Of a stretch of DNA of 64,000 bases, positions 36,783 through 45,034 are shown piece by piece. The stretch comes from Tsukamurella tyrosinosolvens. Its GTDB lineage: Bacteria; Actinomycetota; Actinomycetes; Mycobacteriales; Mycobacteriaceae. Numbering within the stretch: the first letter of the stretch is position 1; each line of letters begins with the position of its first letter. The translations under genes were made by a program, and so were the position numbers. The stretch spans positions 372,001 through 436,000 of the forward strand of contig NZ_FNSA01000003.1 in assembly GCF_900104775.1 (NCBI RefSeq). The letters are read 5' to 3'. The notes beneath the pieces were generated by a model, which saw only the letters and a program-made list of their open reading frames with translations, had not been told where the DNA came from and ran no database searches.

Positions 36783-37451
36783 TCAGTCCTTCCGGGTCAG
36801 GGCGCGGCGGTCGTGCAGGGTGTGCTGCGGGGCGGTGCCGCCGAGGGGGTTGGTGACCCCGACGATCACGGTGTAGCGGGTGGAGACCGCGCCGAGCCGC
36901 TGTACGGCCTCGGCGCGTCCTGGGTTGTCGCGGACCTGCTCCAGGTCGCCGACGATGAGGATCGGCCGGTTCCCCAACAGCGCCAGCGTGATCCGCAGCA
37001 GGAACAGCTGCAGGTCGCTGAGCTCGACGATGCGGGTCTTCGGCCCGGGTCGGTCGACGTCACCGAAGACCTGGTCCATCTCGAGGCTGCCGGCGCTGAG
37101 CGGCACCATGGAGTACCAGGGCGCGAGCCAGCGCCGCTGCTCGGCGAGCACGGTCTCGACGGTGACCGAGTCGTCCAGGTCGTCGATGTCCTCGAAGGCC
37201 GCGATGGCGCACTTCTTCCGGATCGCGCCCGGGGTGGTCGCCCCGAGGGCGTTGACGGTGCCGTGGTTCGGCTTGAGCCGCCCGGCGAGGGTGAGGAGCA
37301 GCGCGTCCTGGTCGCGGCCCGCGGGCATCTGCACGGCGTGCAGGCCGGGCCCGAACTCCAGGTCGATGCCCTGGAACAGGGGGCCGTGCTCCCCGTCGAC
37401 GCCGATGTTCACCGCCGCGAGCTGTACGTCGTTCGGCTGGTCGTCATCCAT
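36783..37451 (-). CDS. Degenerate ABC-type ATPase subunit
   Basis: This 222-residue protein keeps the outline of an ABC nucleotide-binding domain but has lost key residues. The Walker A region reads PAGRDQDAL (43-51) without the Gly-Lys-Ser/Thr. The signature is LSDLQ (144-148) instead of LSGGQ. The Walker B reads ILIVGDLE (164-171), without the usual DE pair. It probably does not hydrolyse ATP. It starts at ATG 37451, GGAG upstream, and heads the operon with YhgE and the acyltransferase. A regulatory or structural role at the membrane is inferred. Confidence 0.72.
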   Translation of the reverse strand: MDDDQPNDVQLAAVNIGVDGEHGPLFQGIDLEFGPGLHAVQMPAGRDQDALLLTLAGRLKPNHGTVNALGATTPGAIRKKCAIAAFEDIDDLDDSVTVETVLAEQRRWLAPWYSMVPLSAGSLEMDQVFGDVDRPGPKTRIVELSDLQLFLLRITLALLGNRPILIVGDLEQVRDNPGRAEAVQRLGAVSTRYTVIVGVTNPLGGTAPQHTLHDRRALTRKD

Positions 37452-37578
37452 GCGGGCTCTCCGGAGGTCGTCGGCGCAGGTCGGTAGCAATCCTACGGTG
37501 GCGGCGCGAGGGTGCGGCGCGCACCGTCGGGCGCGCGGCGGCCGCACGGTCGGGCGCACCGTCGGCCCCGGGAACGGG

Positions 37579-37613
37579 CGAGGGCGCCCCGACCGGTGGT
37601 CGGAGCGCCCTCG
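37579..37613 (-). terminator. Hairpin after fadE5
   Basis: An inverted repeat of 16 positions (37579-37594 against 37598-37613) with one C/A mismatch and a three-base centre lies 26 bases past the fadE5 stop. It should end the fadE5 message before the divergent-side ATPase promoter. The rest of the gap 37452-37578 contains only GC-rich sequence and a TAGGAT box near 37495 for the ATPase gene. Confidence 0.7.
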
Positions 37614-37639
37614 GGGTGCTCGTGGTTACGAGGCGACGA

Positions 37640-39472
37640 TCAGAACGCGGCCTCGTCGAGGTCCATCGCCTGGTTGTCGATCGCGGCGATGATGTCCTTG
37701 GTGCCGGTGAGCAGCGGCAGCATGTTCGCGGCGAAGAACTTCGCGACGCCGACCTTGCCCTCGTAGAAGGACTTGTCGGCACCGGTGGCGCCACCGTCGA
37801 TCTTGGCCTGCGCGACGACGGCCTGGTGCAGCAGGCGCCAGCCGACCATCAGGTCACCGAAGGCCATGAGGAAGCGCACCGAGCCGAGGCCCACCTTGTA
37901 CAGCTCCTTGGGCTCCTGCTGCGAGGCGAGCGCGAAACCGGTGAGCGTGGCGGCCATGGCCTGCACGTCCTCGGCGGCGGTCTTGAGCAGCGCGACGTCG
38001 GCGGCGAAGGCGCCACCGGCGTTGGCCTCGATGAACGCGGTGATCTGCCCGGCCACATGGCCCAGCGCGGCGCCGCGGTCGCGGAGGATCTTGCGGAAGA
38101 AGAAGTCCTGCGCCTGGATGGCGGTGGTGCCCTCGTACAGCGAGTCGATCTTCGAGTCGCGGACGTACTGCTCGATCGGGTAGTCCTGCAGGAAGCCGGA
38201 GCCGCCGAAGGTCTGCAGCGACTCGGTGCCGAGCAGCGTGAACGCGCGCTCGGAGCCGACGCCCTTGACGATCGGGAGCAGCAGGTCGTTGACCTTGAAC
38301 GCCATCTCCTCGTCGGCGCCCGAGACGGGGGTCGCGGTGCGGACGTCCTGGTGCGCGGCGGTGTACAGGTACACGGCGCGCAGGCCCTCGGCGTACGCCT
38401 TCTGCGTGAGCAGCGAGCGGCGCACGTCCGGGTGGTGCGTGATGGTCACGCGCGGCGCGGTCTTGTCGGCCATCTGGGTCAGGTCGGCGCCCTGGACGCG
38501 CTGCTTGGCGTAGTCGAGCGCGTTGAGGTAGCCGGTCGAGAGGGTGCCGATGGCCTTGGTGCCGACCATCATGCGGGCGTGCTCGATGACCTTGAACATC
38601 TGCGCGATGCCCTTGATCTCCTCGCCCACGAGCCAGCCCTTGGCGGGCTTGCCGTGGCCGCCGAAGGTGACCTCACAGGTGGTGGACGTCTTGATGCCCA
38701 TCTTGTGCTCGACGCCGGTGACGTAGACGCCGTTCTCCTCGCCGAGGTTGCCCTGCTCGTCGAAGTGGTGCTTCGGCACGAAGTACAGGCCCAGGCCCTT
38801 GGTGCCGGGCGCGCCGCCCTCGGGGCGGGCCAGCACGAGGTGGAAGGTGGACTCGAACATGCCGTCCATCACCGCGGAGGTGATGAAGCGCTTCACGCCC
38901 TCGATGTGCCAGGAGCCGTCCTCCTGCTTGATGGCCTTGGTGCGGCCCGCGCCCACGTCCGAGCCGGCGTCCGGCTCGGTGAGCACCATGGTGGCGTTCC
39001 AGTTGCGCTCGGCGGCGATCTTCGCCCACTTCTTCTGCTCGTCGGTGCCCTCGTCGAAGAGGATCTGCGCGAAGCCGGGGCCCGCGGCGAACATGAAGAC
39101 GGGCGGGTTGGCGCCGAGGAAGAGCTCGCCGATGCCCCAGTACAGCGAGCGGGGCACGTCGGTGCCGCCGAGCTCGTCGTTGAGGCCGAGGTACGCCCAG
39201 CCGCCGTCGGCGAAGATGGCCTGCGACTTCTTGAACGCCTCGTTGATCTTGACCTCGTGGGTCTCCGGGTTGAAGACCGGCGGGTTGCGGTCGGCCTCGG
39301 CGAAGGACTCGGCGATGGGGCCCTCGGCCTGACGGGCCGCCTCGCGCAGCATCTCCTTGGCGGTGTCCTCGTCGAGGTCGCCGTACGCACCGGAAGCCAG
39401 CACCTCGCCGACGCCGAGATCCTCGAAGAGGTTGAACTCGATGTCGCGGACGTTGCTCTTGTAATGGCCCAT
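37640..39472 (-). CDS. fadE5: Acyl-CoA dehydrogenase FadE5
   Basis: The 610-residue protein matches FadE5 (Rv0244c, 611 residues, recalled). It has an N-terminal extension, [14 protein letters not shown] in the FAD/substrate region, the ACAD signature [19 protein letters not shown], and the catalytic-type Glu in [15 protein letters not shown]. FadE5 oxidises a broad range of saturated acyl-CoAs in the first beta-oxidation step. ATG 39472 is chosen because GAAGGTGG precedes it and MGHYKSN is the family start. Two inverted repeats at 39511-39539 lie in its promoter. Confidence 0.93.
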   Translation of the reverse strand: MGHYKSNVRDIEFNLFEDLGVGEVLASGAYGDLDEDTAKEMLREAARQAEGPIAESFAEADRNPPVFNPETHEVKINEAFKKSQAIFADGGWAYLGLNDELGGTDVPRSLYWGIGELFLGANPPVFMFAAGPGFAQILFDEGTDEQKKWAKIAAERNWNATMVLTEPDAGSDVGAGRTKAIKQEDGSWHIEGVKRFITSAVMDGMFESTFHLVLARPEGGAPGTKGLGLYFVPKHHFDEQGNLGEENGVYVTGVEHKMGIKTSTTCEVTFGGHGKPAKGWLVGEEIKGIAQMFKVIEHARMMVGTKAIGTLSTGYLNALDYAKQRVQGADLTQMADKTAPRVTITHHPDVRRSLLTQKAYAEGLRAVYLYTAAHQDVRTATPVSGADEEMAFKVNDLLLPIVKGVGSERAFTLLGTESLQTFGGSGFLQDYPIEQYVRDSKIDSLYEGTTAIQAQDFFFRKILRDRGAALGHVAGQITAFIEANAGGAFAADVALLKTAAEDVQAMAATLTGFALASQQEPKELYKVGLGSVRFLMAFGDLMVGWRLLHQAVVAQAKIDGGATGADKSFYEGKVGVAKFFAANMLPLLTGTKDIIAAIDNQAMDLDEAAF

Positions 39473-39510
39473 GGGGCTGTTCCACCTTCTCAGATCAGGC
39501 TGTCGGACTG

Positions 39511-39524
39511 TTACCTGCCGGTAA
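39511..39524. promoter_or_regulatory. Operator TTACC-N4-GGTAA before fadE5, site 1
   Basis: TTACCTGCCGGTAA is a perfect inverted repeat 38 bases before the fadE5 start. It differs from the tetR-site consensus only by C/G at the inner arm position. Confidence 0.7.
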
Positions 39525-39525
39525 G

Positions 39526-39539
39526 TTACCGCTCGGTAA
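39526..39539. promoter_or_regulatory. Operator TTACC-N4-GGTAA before fadE5, site 2
   Basis: TTACCGCTCGGTAA starts 15 bases from site 1, a spacing close to that of the two sites in the fabG4/fadA2 gap. Confidence 0.68.
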
Positions 39540-39587
39540 TATGAATAGGATAACGCGCTCGCCGCGTGCGAACAAGTGCAAGCACCC

Positions 39588-40301
39588 CTACGGCGCGATC
39601 GCCTCCTCACGGCGACGACGTGCGCGAACAGCCAGGTCAGTGCCCGTGCCGTGGTACGGATCACTCTCGCGCCATTCCACGTGCTCCACCACCATGTCCT
39701 CGGGCAGCGCCTCCGACAGCTCGGCGGCTCCGAAGGTGGGCAGGCCGGGGTGCGAGTCCGCCTTCTCGTGCGCCAGCAGCAGGAGCAGCCCGCCGGGCGC
39801 CAGCGCGTGCGCGACCTTGGCGATCGCGGCGGCCCGGTCCTCGGGATCGGGATGCACGTACGCCCAGACGGCCAGGTCGTAGGGCTGGTCGGGGATCGCG
39901 TCGACGGTGATGTCGAGCGGGGTCCACTGCAGCCGGGCTCGGACGGTGCGCGGCGACCGCGCGGCCACCGTCGCCGCCTTGTCGAGCCCGACGCGCGAGT
40001 AATCGACGGCCGTCACGTCCCACGCGCGGGTCGCGAGCCACAGCGCGTGCCGGCCCTCGCCGGCGCCCACATCGAGGGCGCGGCCGGGCGGGAGCACGGT
40101 CACCTGCTCGACGATCCACGGGTCGGGTGGCGTTCCCCACACCAGTTCGGTGGCGCGGTAGCGGGCGTCCCACTCCTTCGCGCCGCGCAGCTGCTTCTCC
40201 CCGTGCGCGAGTTCGGCGGGGGAGAGGGGGCCGATGCCGCCCTCCTCGCGCTCCTCGTCGGTCCGGTCGATGCCGTCGGGGGTGGTGTCGGGCGTGCTCA
40301 C
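39588..40301 (-). CDS. Class I SAM-dependent methyltransferase (TehB-like)
   Basis: The 237-residue protein has motif [17 protein letters not shown] and the following acidic end of strand two (VTAVDYS). It closely resembles the TehB/tellurite-resistance and small-molecule thiol methyltransferase group, with [13 protein letters not shown] near the N-terminus. Its substrate is unknown. It starts at ATG 40301, overlapping the endonuclease IV stop by four bases, so it is co-translated with a DNA-repair enzyme, perhaps by chance. Confidence 0.83.
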   Translation of the reverse strand: MSTPDTTPDGIDRTDEEREEGGIGPLSPAELAHGEKQLRGAKEWDARYRATELVWGTPPDPWIVEQVTVLPPGRALDVGAGEGRHALWLATRAWDVTAVDYSRVGLDKAATVAARSPRTVRARLQWTPLDITVDAIPDQPYDLAVWAYVHPDPEDRAAAIAKVAHALAPGGLLLLLAHEKADSHPGLPTFGAAELSEALPEDMVVEHVEWRESDPYHGTGTDLAVRARRRREEAIAP

Positions 40302-41068
40302 AGCAGGGCCTCCTTGAGGTAGGCCACGTCATCGGCGAGGCCGTCCGACGGGGTCTCGAGGATGATCGGCGCCCCGGCCGCGCGGGCCACGTCGGCCAGC
40401 AGGTCGGGGTCGATGGTGCCGTCCTGCAGGTTGGCGTGCCGGTCGCGCGCCGAGTCGAACTCGTCGCGGGAGTTGTTCAGGTGCACGAGGTCGATGCGGC
40501 CGGTGATCGCCAGGACCCGCTCGACGATGCCCATCAGCTCCTCGCCGCCCGCCCAGGCGTGGCAGGTGTCGAGGCAGAAGCCGGCGCCCTGGTCGCCGAC
40601 GGCGTCCCACAGCCGGTCGATGGTCTCCAACTGGCGAGCGATCGCCCCGTCGCCGCCCGCGGTGTTCTCGATGAGGATCGGTACGCCGAAGCCGCCCTTC
40701 TCCTCCTGGCGCGTGAAGAGCTTGCGCCAGTTGTCGATCCCCGCCTGCAGGTCCTCGCCGTCGCGCAGGTGTCCGCCGTGCACCACCAGCCCGAAGGCGC
40801 CGAGGTCGGCGGCCGCGGCGGCCTGCTGCTCGACGGCCTTGCGGCTCGGCATCCGGAGCCGGTTGTTCAGGCTCGCGACGTTGATGACGTACGCCGAGTG
40901 CACGACGATCTCGAGCGGCGAGTCCTTGAGCGCCTGCGTCTGCGGGTGCGGCTCCGGCTTCTTCCAGCTCTGGGGGTCGGAGACGAACATCTGGATCACG
41001 TCCACCCCCAGCTGTTCGGCCGTCTCGACGGGGTGGGTGTCACTGCGGACATGGGCACCGATGCGCAT
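40298..41068 (-). CDS. nfo: Deoxyribonuclease IV (AP endonuclease, Nfo/End)
   Basis: The 256-residue TIM-barrel enzyme carries the family's zinc-ligand motifs: VVHSAY, LVVHGGH, ILIENTAGG, CLDTCHAWAGG, LVHLNNSRDEFDSARDRH and a final ILETPS. It cuts DNA 5' to abasic sites in base-excision repair. A TAGGCT box ends six bases before the ATG, indicating a leaderless message that also carries the overlapping methyltransferase gene. Confidence 0.92.
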   Translation of the reverse strand: MRIGAHVRSDTHPVETAEQLGVDVIQMFVSDPQSWKKPEPHPQTQALKDSPLEIVVHSAYVINVASLNNRLRMPSRKAVEQQAAAAADLGAFGLVVHGGHLRDGEDLQAGIDNWRKLFTRQEEKGGFGVPILIENTAGGDGAIARQLETIDRLWDAVGDQGAGFCLDTCHAWAGGEELMGIVERVLAITGRIDLVHLNNSRDEFDSARDRHANLQDGTIDPDLLADVARAAGAPIILETPSDGLADDVAYLKEALL

Positions 41069-41126
41069 GCGCCCAGCCTAGTGCGTCCGCGCCCGCGGGG
41101 CGTCGGGTCGGTGTGTTGTTCGGGAA

Positions 41127-41149
41127 AGCCATGCGCCGGGCGCATGGCT
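41127..41149. repeat. Palindromic repeat, copy C1 (extended to 23 bp)
   Basis: The core CATGCGCCGGGCGCATG (41130-41146) belongs to the YATGCGY-N3-RCGCATN family. Here the arms extend to ten perfect base pairs around the centre CGG. Confidence 0.75.
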
Positions 41150-41188
41150 CTGTTCTCCCTGGTCAGAGACGCGGATTCGGGAGTCGGT

Positions 41189-41205
41189 CATGCGTCGGGC
41201 ACATG
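41189..41205. repeat. Palindromic repeat, copy C2
   Basis: CATGCGTCGGGCACATG starts 59 bases after the core of C1. One base of the right arm is changed (CACAT for CGCAT). Both C copies are followed by GGCTCT. Confidence 0.65.
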
Positions 41206-41247
41206 GCTCTTCGCCCCCAGACCTCCGCGATCCGACGGTGCGCACAT

Positions 41248-41303
41248 CTTCCGAAGCGTTCTGCGACGAATCGGTCCGGCTGAGTCGCAGAACGCTTCGG
41301 AAG
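41248..41303. repeat. Perfect 20-bp inverted repeat with 16-base loop
   Basis: The arm at 41248-41267 (begins CTTCCGAAGCG) is matched base for base by 41284-41303. It is far from either gene end, as both flanking genes read away from it, so it is not an ordinary terminator. It could be a DNA-binding site, an RNA hairpin from an unseen transcript, or a small mobile-repeat remnant. Confidence 0.75.
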
Positions 41304-41468
41304 TTGTGGCGGCGCAGGCGTCGGGCGGGCTGCCTGGCGCCCCTTCCGCCCGCCATCCCGCGGACTGCTGTCTTCGTTCCTGTGGAGGACCGCGGTCCTG
41401 TGGATGACGGCGGCGGTTCGGCACCGTCGTGGCCCGATCGCGGGAGTGCGGCGGCCTAGCGTGACGCC

Positions 41469-42599
41469 ATGATGGTCGTGCGGACGACGGCGTGGCGGGG
41501 TGAACCGGCCGATGCGTACGAGCGCTGGGCGTGTCTGGAGGCCCGCGCGGCGGAGGAGCTCGATGCAGCCCTCGAGCGCGCGGCATCGGAGATCCGCAGT
41601 GGAGGAGGCGAACTCGCGGTCCGGCTCGCCGCGATCGACCTCCCCGCCGCCGTGCCGCCTGGCGGCGCGCGGGCGCCGTCGACCCCGGTGCCGACCCGAC
41701 TGTTGTCCGCGGCGGAGCGGGACCGGGAGAACCGCGCCCGCCTCGCGGCCGATCTGAGAGCCGCGCCGCCCGGGCCGCGGCGGCGGATGCTCGAGACGAT
41801 CGACGCGCGGCTGCGCGAACTCGGGAGTGGCGGCGAGACTGTGCAGCTGTTCGAGTACGACCCGGACGCCTTCGGCGGCGACGGCGCGGTGACGGTCGCG
41901 ATCGGCGATCTCGACACGGCCCGCGCCATCGGCGTCGTCGTTCCGGGCATGGGCACGACGGCGGCGTCGATCGGAGCGGTCACCCGCAACGCCGCGAACC
42001 TGCAGGTCGCCGCCCGTCGCGCGGACCCGACGACCGCGACGGCGACCCTGGCCTGGATCGGGTACGACGCCCCGTCGGGCCGGGCGGCCGTCGCGCAGGT
42101 CCTCACCGGCGCCCATGCCCGACGGGGCGCCGCCGAGTTGCGGGCCGATCTCGCCGACCTCGCGCGGATGCGATCCGACGATCCGCGGGTCGTGGTCTTC
42201 GGACACAGCTACGGCGCCACGACGGTGGCCACGGCGGGCGCGGGTGGGGCGCTGGCGGGCACCGTCGATGCGATGGTTCTGCTCGGCTCCCCGGGTGCCG
42301 GCCCGGTGCGCTCCGCCGCGGAGCTGGGGATGCCGGTGTACGTGGCGCGCGACTCCGATGATCCGATCCCGCGGGTCGGTGCGACCGACCGTGCCGCGCA
42401 GGGACTTCGCCGATGGTTCGGTGTGGAGCTGGGGCTCGGGGCCGACCCTGCGGCGCCGTCGTTCGGGGCGACGGCGGTGGACGCCGAGGGGCCCACGCCC
42501 TTCGGCATGGGTGCGCACTCGGGGTACTTAGACCAGGGCTCGCGGGCGCTGGACGCGTTCGCGGCGATCCTGACGAGAGGGGGAATCGATGCCCGGTGA
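41469..42599 (+). CDS. DUF1023 alpha/beta-hydrolase
   Basis: This 376-residue protein has a helical N-terminal half (about 1-120) and a C-terminal hydrolase domain with VVVPGMGTT and the nucleophile elbow GHSYG (S247 in 245-249). The usual late residues follow (YVARDSDDPI, GMGAHSGYLD). DUF1023 proteins in actinobacteria are often encoded with WXG100/EspC-type small proteins, as here, and may be type VII secretion substrates or toxins. A TAGCGT box ends six bases before ATG 41469 (leaderless). The next gene overlaps by 11 bases. Confidence 0.83.
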   Translation: MMVVRTTAWRGEPADAYERWACLEARAAEELDAALERAASEIRSGGGELAVRLAAIDLPAAVPPGGARAPSTPVPTRLLSAAERDRENRARLAADLRAAPPGPRRRMLETIDARLRELGSGGETVQLFEYDPDAFGGDGAVTVAIGDLDTARAIGVVVPGMGTTAASIGAVTRNAANLQVAARRADPTTATATLAWIGYDAPSGRAAVAQVLTGAHARRGAAELRADLADLARMRSDDPRVVVFGHSYGATTVATAGAGGALAGTVDAMVLLGSPGAGPVRSAAELGMPVYVARDSDDPIPRVGATDRAAQGLRRWFGVELGLGADPAAPSFGATAVDAEGPTPFGMGAHSGYLDQGSRALDAFAAILTRGGIDAR

Positions 42600-42921
42600 C
42601 GAAGTGGACATCGAGGAGCTGGAACGCGTCGCCGCGGGCTGGGAGACCGCGGCCGAGGGCTTCGCCGAGCAGGCCGCGCGGTGGCGGGCGGCGACGGGGC
42701 CGCCGGAGGTGCTGGCCTTCGCCGCCCGTGCCGCCGCGACGCTCGCCGGCCATGCGGAGGCGGCGAGCGCCGCGGCGCAGCGGCTGCGGGACTACTGCTC
42801 GACGGTGGTGGCGACGGACGAGGACGGCGCCCGCAGCGTGCGGTGCGCGATCCAGGCCGCGGCCAGCATGAGCACCACGCCGATCGCGGACGTCACGGAG
42901 ACGCCGGCGTCGAACGCATGA
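42589..42921 (+). CDS. EspC/WXG100-like type VII secretion-associated protein
   Basis: The 110-residue helical protein reads VDIEELERVAAGWETAAEGF and later YCSTVVATDEDGARSV, close to the EspC (ESX-1 secretion-associated) family. The Y-x3-D spacing of the YxxxD/E export signal is seen only loosely. It overlaps the DUF1023 gene by 11 bases, so they are a pair. Its last 130 bases overlap the end of the convergent MFS gene, so the final 35 residues may not be functionally constrained. Confidence 0.68.
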   Translation: MPGDEVDIEELERVAAGWETAAEGFAEQAARWRAATGPPEVLAFAARAAATLAGHAEAASAAAQRLRDYCSTVVATDEDGARSVRCAIQAAASMSTTPIADVTETPASNA

Positions 42922-44342
42922 CCGGCGGCCCGGACCAGGGCATCCGCCGCCTCGGCGGGCAGCTGCGTCGCGACGTGGTGCGCCCCGGCGAGCGTCTCGC
43001 CGGCGTCGGCGGCCTGCTCGCCGGTGAGGCCCGCGGGCAGCACGAGCTTCGCGGCGTAGGCGCCGGCCAGGATCGAGCCGAGGACGGCGGTGCCGAGCAC
43101 AGAGCCCAGCTCGTAGGCGGTTTCCGAGACGGCCGAGGCCGCACCCGCCTTCTCGGCGGGCACCGACGAGACGATGAGGTCGTTCGACAGCGTCTCGGCG
43201 GCGCCGATGCCCACGCCGAGCATCGCGAAGGCGATGAGCACGGCGAGCGTGGAATCCGGCGAGGCGAAGGCCATCACCACCGCGTACGCGGCGGCGGAGA
43301 CGAGCATGCCGCCCACTACCACGGTCGACGGGGCGATCCACCGCACGACCCGCACCACGTAGAGGCCCGCGACCATCATCGTGATCAGCCCCGGGACCAG
43401 CGCCCACCCGGCGTCCATCGGGCTCATCCCGACCACCAGCTGGAGGTGCTGCGAGACGAAGAACATGAAGCCGACCAGCGAGAAGACGCTGAGCAGGTTC
43501 ACCGCGACGGCGCCGGAGAAGCGACGGTCCGCGAACAGTCGCACGTCGAGCATCGGGTCCGGGCGCCGCAGCTGCAGGCGCAGGAACAGGCCGGTCGCCG
43601 TCACGCCGATCGCCAGCGCCGACGCGACGACCACGAGGTCGCCGCCCTTGGCGAGGGTCTTCACCGCGTAGACGATCGGGGTCAGCGCGAGGAGCGAGAG
43701 CACGATCGACACCGGGTCGATGCGGCCCGGGTTCGGGTCGCGCGACTCGGGCACGAAGACCGGGGCGAGCACCAGCAGCGGGATCAGCACGGGCACGGCC
43801 ATGAGGAAGACCGAGCCCCACCAGAAGTGCTCCAGCAGGAAGCCACCCACGATGGGGCCGAGCGCGGCGCCCGCGGCGAAGCACGACGCCCACACCGCGA
43901 TCGCCAGCCGCCGCTGCTGCGGATCGGTGAAGATGTTGCGCAGCAAGGAGAGCGTGGACGGCATCAGCATCGCGCCGAAGAAGCCGAGGCCCGCGCGGGC
44001 GGCGATGAGCGCGCCCGCGGTGGGGGCGTAGGCGGCCACGACCGACATCGCGGCGAAGCCCGTCGCGCCCAGTAGGAGGAGGCGGCGCCGGCCCAGTCGG
44101 TCGCCGAGGCTGCCCATGGAGACGAGCAGGCCGGCGAGCACCAGCGGGTAGACGTCGATGATCCACAGCTGCTGCGCCGCCGTCGGGCCGAGCGTGGCGG
44201 CGATCGACGGCAGTGCGAAGCCGAGCACGGTCCCGTCGATCGAGACCAGGAGGACGGGGAGCATCAGGACCGCGAGTGCACCCCAGTCGCGCACCGTGGC
44301 GCGCGCGGACGACGCGGTCGTGGTGGTGAGTGTGGTGGTCAT
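42792..44342 (-). CDS. MFS drug:proton antiporter, DHA2 (14-helix) family
   Basis: The 516-residue transporter has about fourteen helices. Motif A-like GSLGDRLGRRRLLLLG stands between helices 2 and 3, and motif C-like FAAGAALGPIVGGFLLEHFWW in helix 5. It resembles LfrA/EmrB-type exporters of dyes, quinolones or biocides. AGGAAG precedes ATG 44342. The divergent TetR gene at 44443 and the palindrome between them form the usual repressor-pump module. Confidence 0.9.
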   Translation of the reverse strand: MTTTLTTTTASSARATVRDWGALAVLMLPVLLVSIDGTVLGFALPSIAATLGPTAAQQLWIIDVYPLVLAGLLVSMGSLGDRLGRRRLLLLGATGFAAMSVVAAYAPTAGALIAARAGLGFFGAMLMPSTLSLLRNIFTDPQQRRLAIAVWASCFAAGAALGPIVGGFLLEHFWWGSVFLMAVPVLIPLLVLAPVFVPESRDPNPGRIDPVSIVLSLLALTPIVYAVKTLAKGGDLVVVASALAIGVTATGLFLRLQLRRPDPMLDVRLFADRRFSGAVAVNLLSVFSLVGFMFFVSQHLQLVVGMSPMDAGWALVPGLITMMVAGLYVVRVVRWIAPSTVVVGGMLVSAAAYAVVMAFASPDSTLAVLIAFAMLGVGIGAAETLSNDLIVSSVPAEKAGAASAVSETAYELGSVLGTAVLGSILAGAYAAKLVLPAGLTGEQAADAGETLAGAHHVATQLPAEAADALVRAAGHAFDAGVSVTSAIGVVLMLAAAWIAHRTLRAPSSSVATTVEQ

Positions 44343-44387
44343 GGCGGCACTTCCTGAGGTGTCGTGGGTTCGAGGACATCGTTACTG

Positions 44388-44403
44388 TACCAGCTGGACG
44401 GTA
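44388..44403. promoter_or_regulatory. TetR operator between pump and repressor genes
   Basis: TACC-N8-GGTA with further partial symmetry (ACTGTACC against GGTATAG) lies 46 bases from the pump start and 40 from the repressor start. It is the likely site through which the TetR protein represses both. Confidence 0.6.
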
Positions 44404-44442
44404 TAGAAACGAGAGACCGCGATCACCCCTACGATGCGAGGT

Positions 44443-44985
44443 GTGCCACCCCCTCCCGCCGCCCGCGCCAAACTGCTCGACGCCTTCGTGAAGATCCTCA
44501 TCGAGCACGGCGAACGCGCCGCGACGCTCGAGGCCGTCGCCGCGGAGGCCGGCGTCAGCAAGGGTGGGCTGCTCTACCACTTCGGGTCGAAGAAGGCCCT
44601 GGTCGACGGGCTGTGCGACTGGCTCGACGAGCTCGTCGCCACCGACGTCGAGCTGATGGCCGCCGCGCCCGAGGGGGCCGTGGAGTACTACGTGCGCACG
44701 TCGAACTACGACGACTCGCAGCTCGACCGCGCGATCGTCGCGGTGATGCGGCTGAGCCAGGCCGCCAACGACCGCGCCGAGCGCGCGATCCGCACGATGC
44801 AGGACCGTTTCCTCGCGACCGTGCAGGAGCAGGTGCCCGACGAGGCCACCGCCCGCGCGGTCCTCCTCCTCGGCGACGGCCTCTACTACGACGCCGCCCT
44901 CAGCGGCGGGCGCCGCCGCGCCACCGACGCACAGATGGCGGGCCTCCTCGCCGTCGTCGCCCGCATGGTCGACGGGGCGCCCTGA
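44443..44985 (+). CDS. TetR-family repressor of the MFS pump
   Basis: About 180 residues. The helix-turn-helix reads ATLEAVAAEAGVSKGGLLYHFGSKKALVDGL, the form found in regulators of LfrA-type pumps. I choose GTG 44443 because a TACGAT box (44430-44435) ends seven bases before it, as in other leaderless genes here; ATG 44434 lies inside that box and would not be transcribed. It is divergent from its probable target at 42792. Confidence 0.85.
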   Translation: MPPPPAARAKLLDAFVKILIEHGERAATLEAVAAEAGVSKGGLLYHFGSKKALVDGLCDWLDELVATDVELMAAAPEGAVEYYVRTSNYDDSQLDRAIVAVMRLSQAANDRAERAIRTMQDRFLATVQEQVPDEATARAVLLLGDGLYYDAALSGGRRRATDAQMAGLLAVVARMVDGAP

Positions 44986-45034
44986 CGGCGGACCGTCGGG
45001 CCGCGATGGCCGAGCGGTCCGCGCGGACGGCGGA

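Larger units (their letters stand above)
41069..41468. other. 400-base divergent intergenic region
   Basis: No gene is visible on either strand. The gap holds the two leaderless promoters of the flanking genes (TAGGCT at 41080-41075 and TAGCGT at 41457-41462), the repeat pair C1/C2 and a perfect 20-bp inverted repeat at 41248-41303. It is one of the most repeat-rich gaps in the window. Confidence 0.7.
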
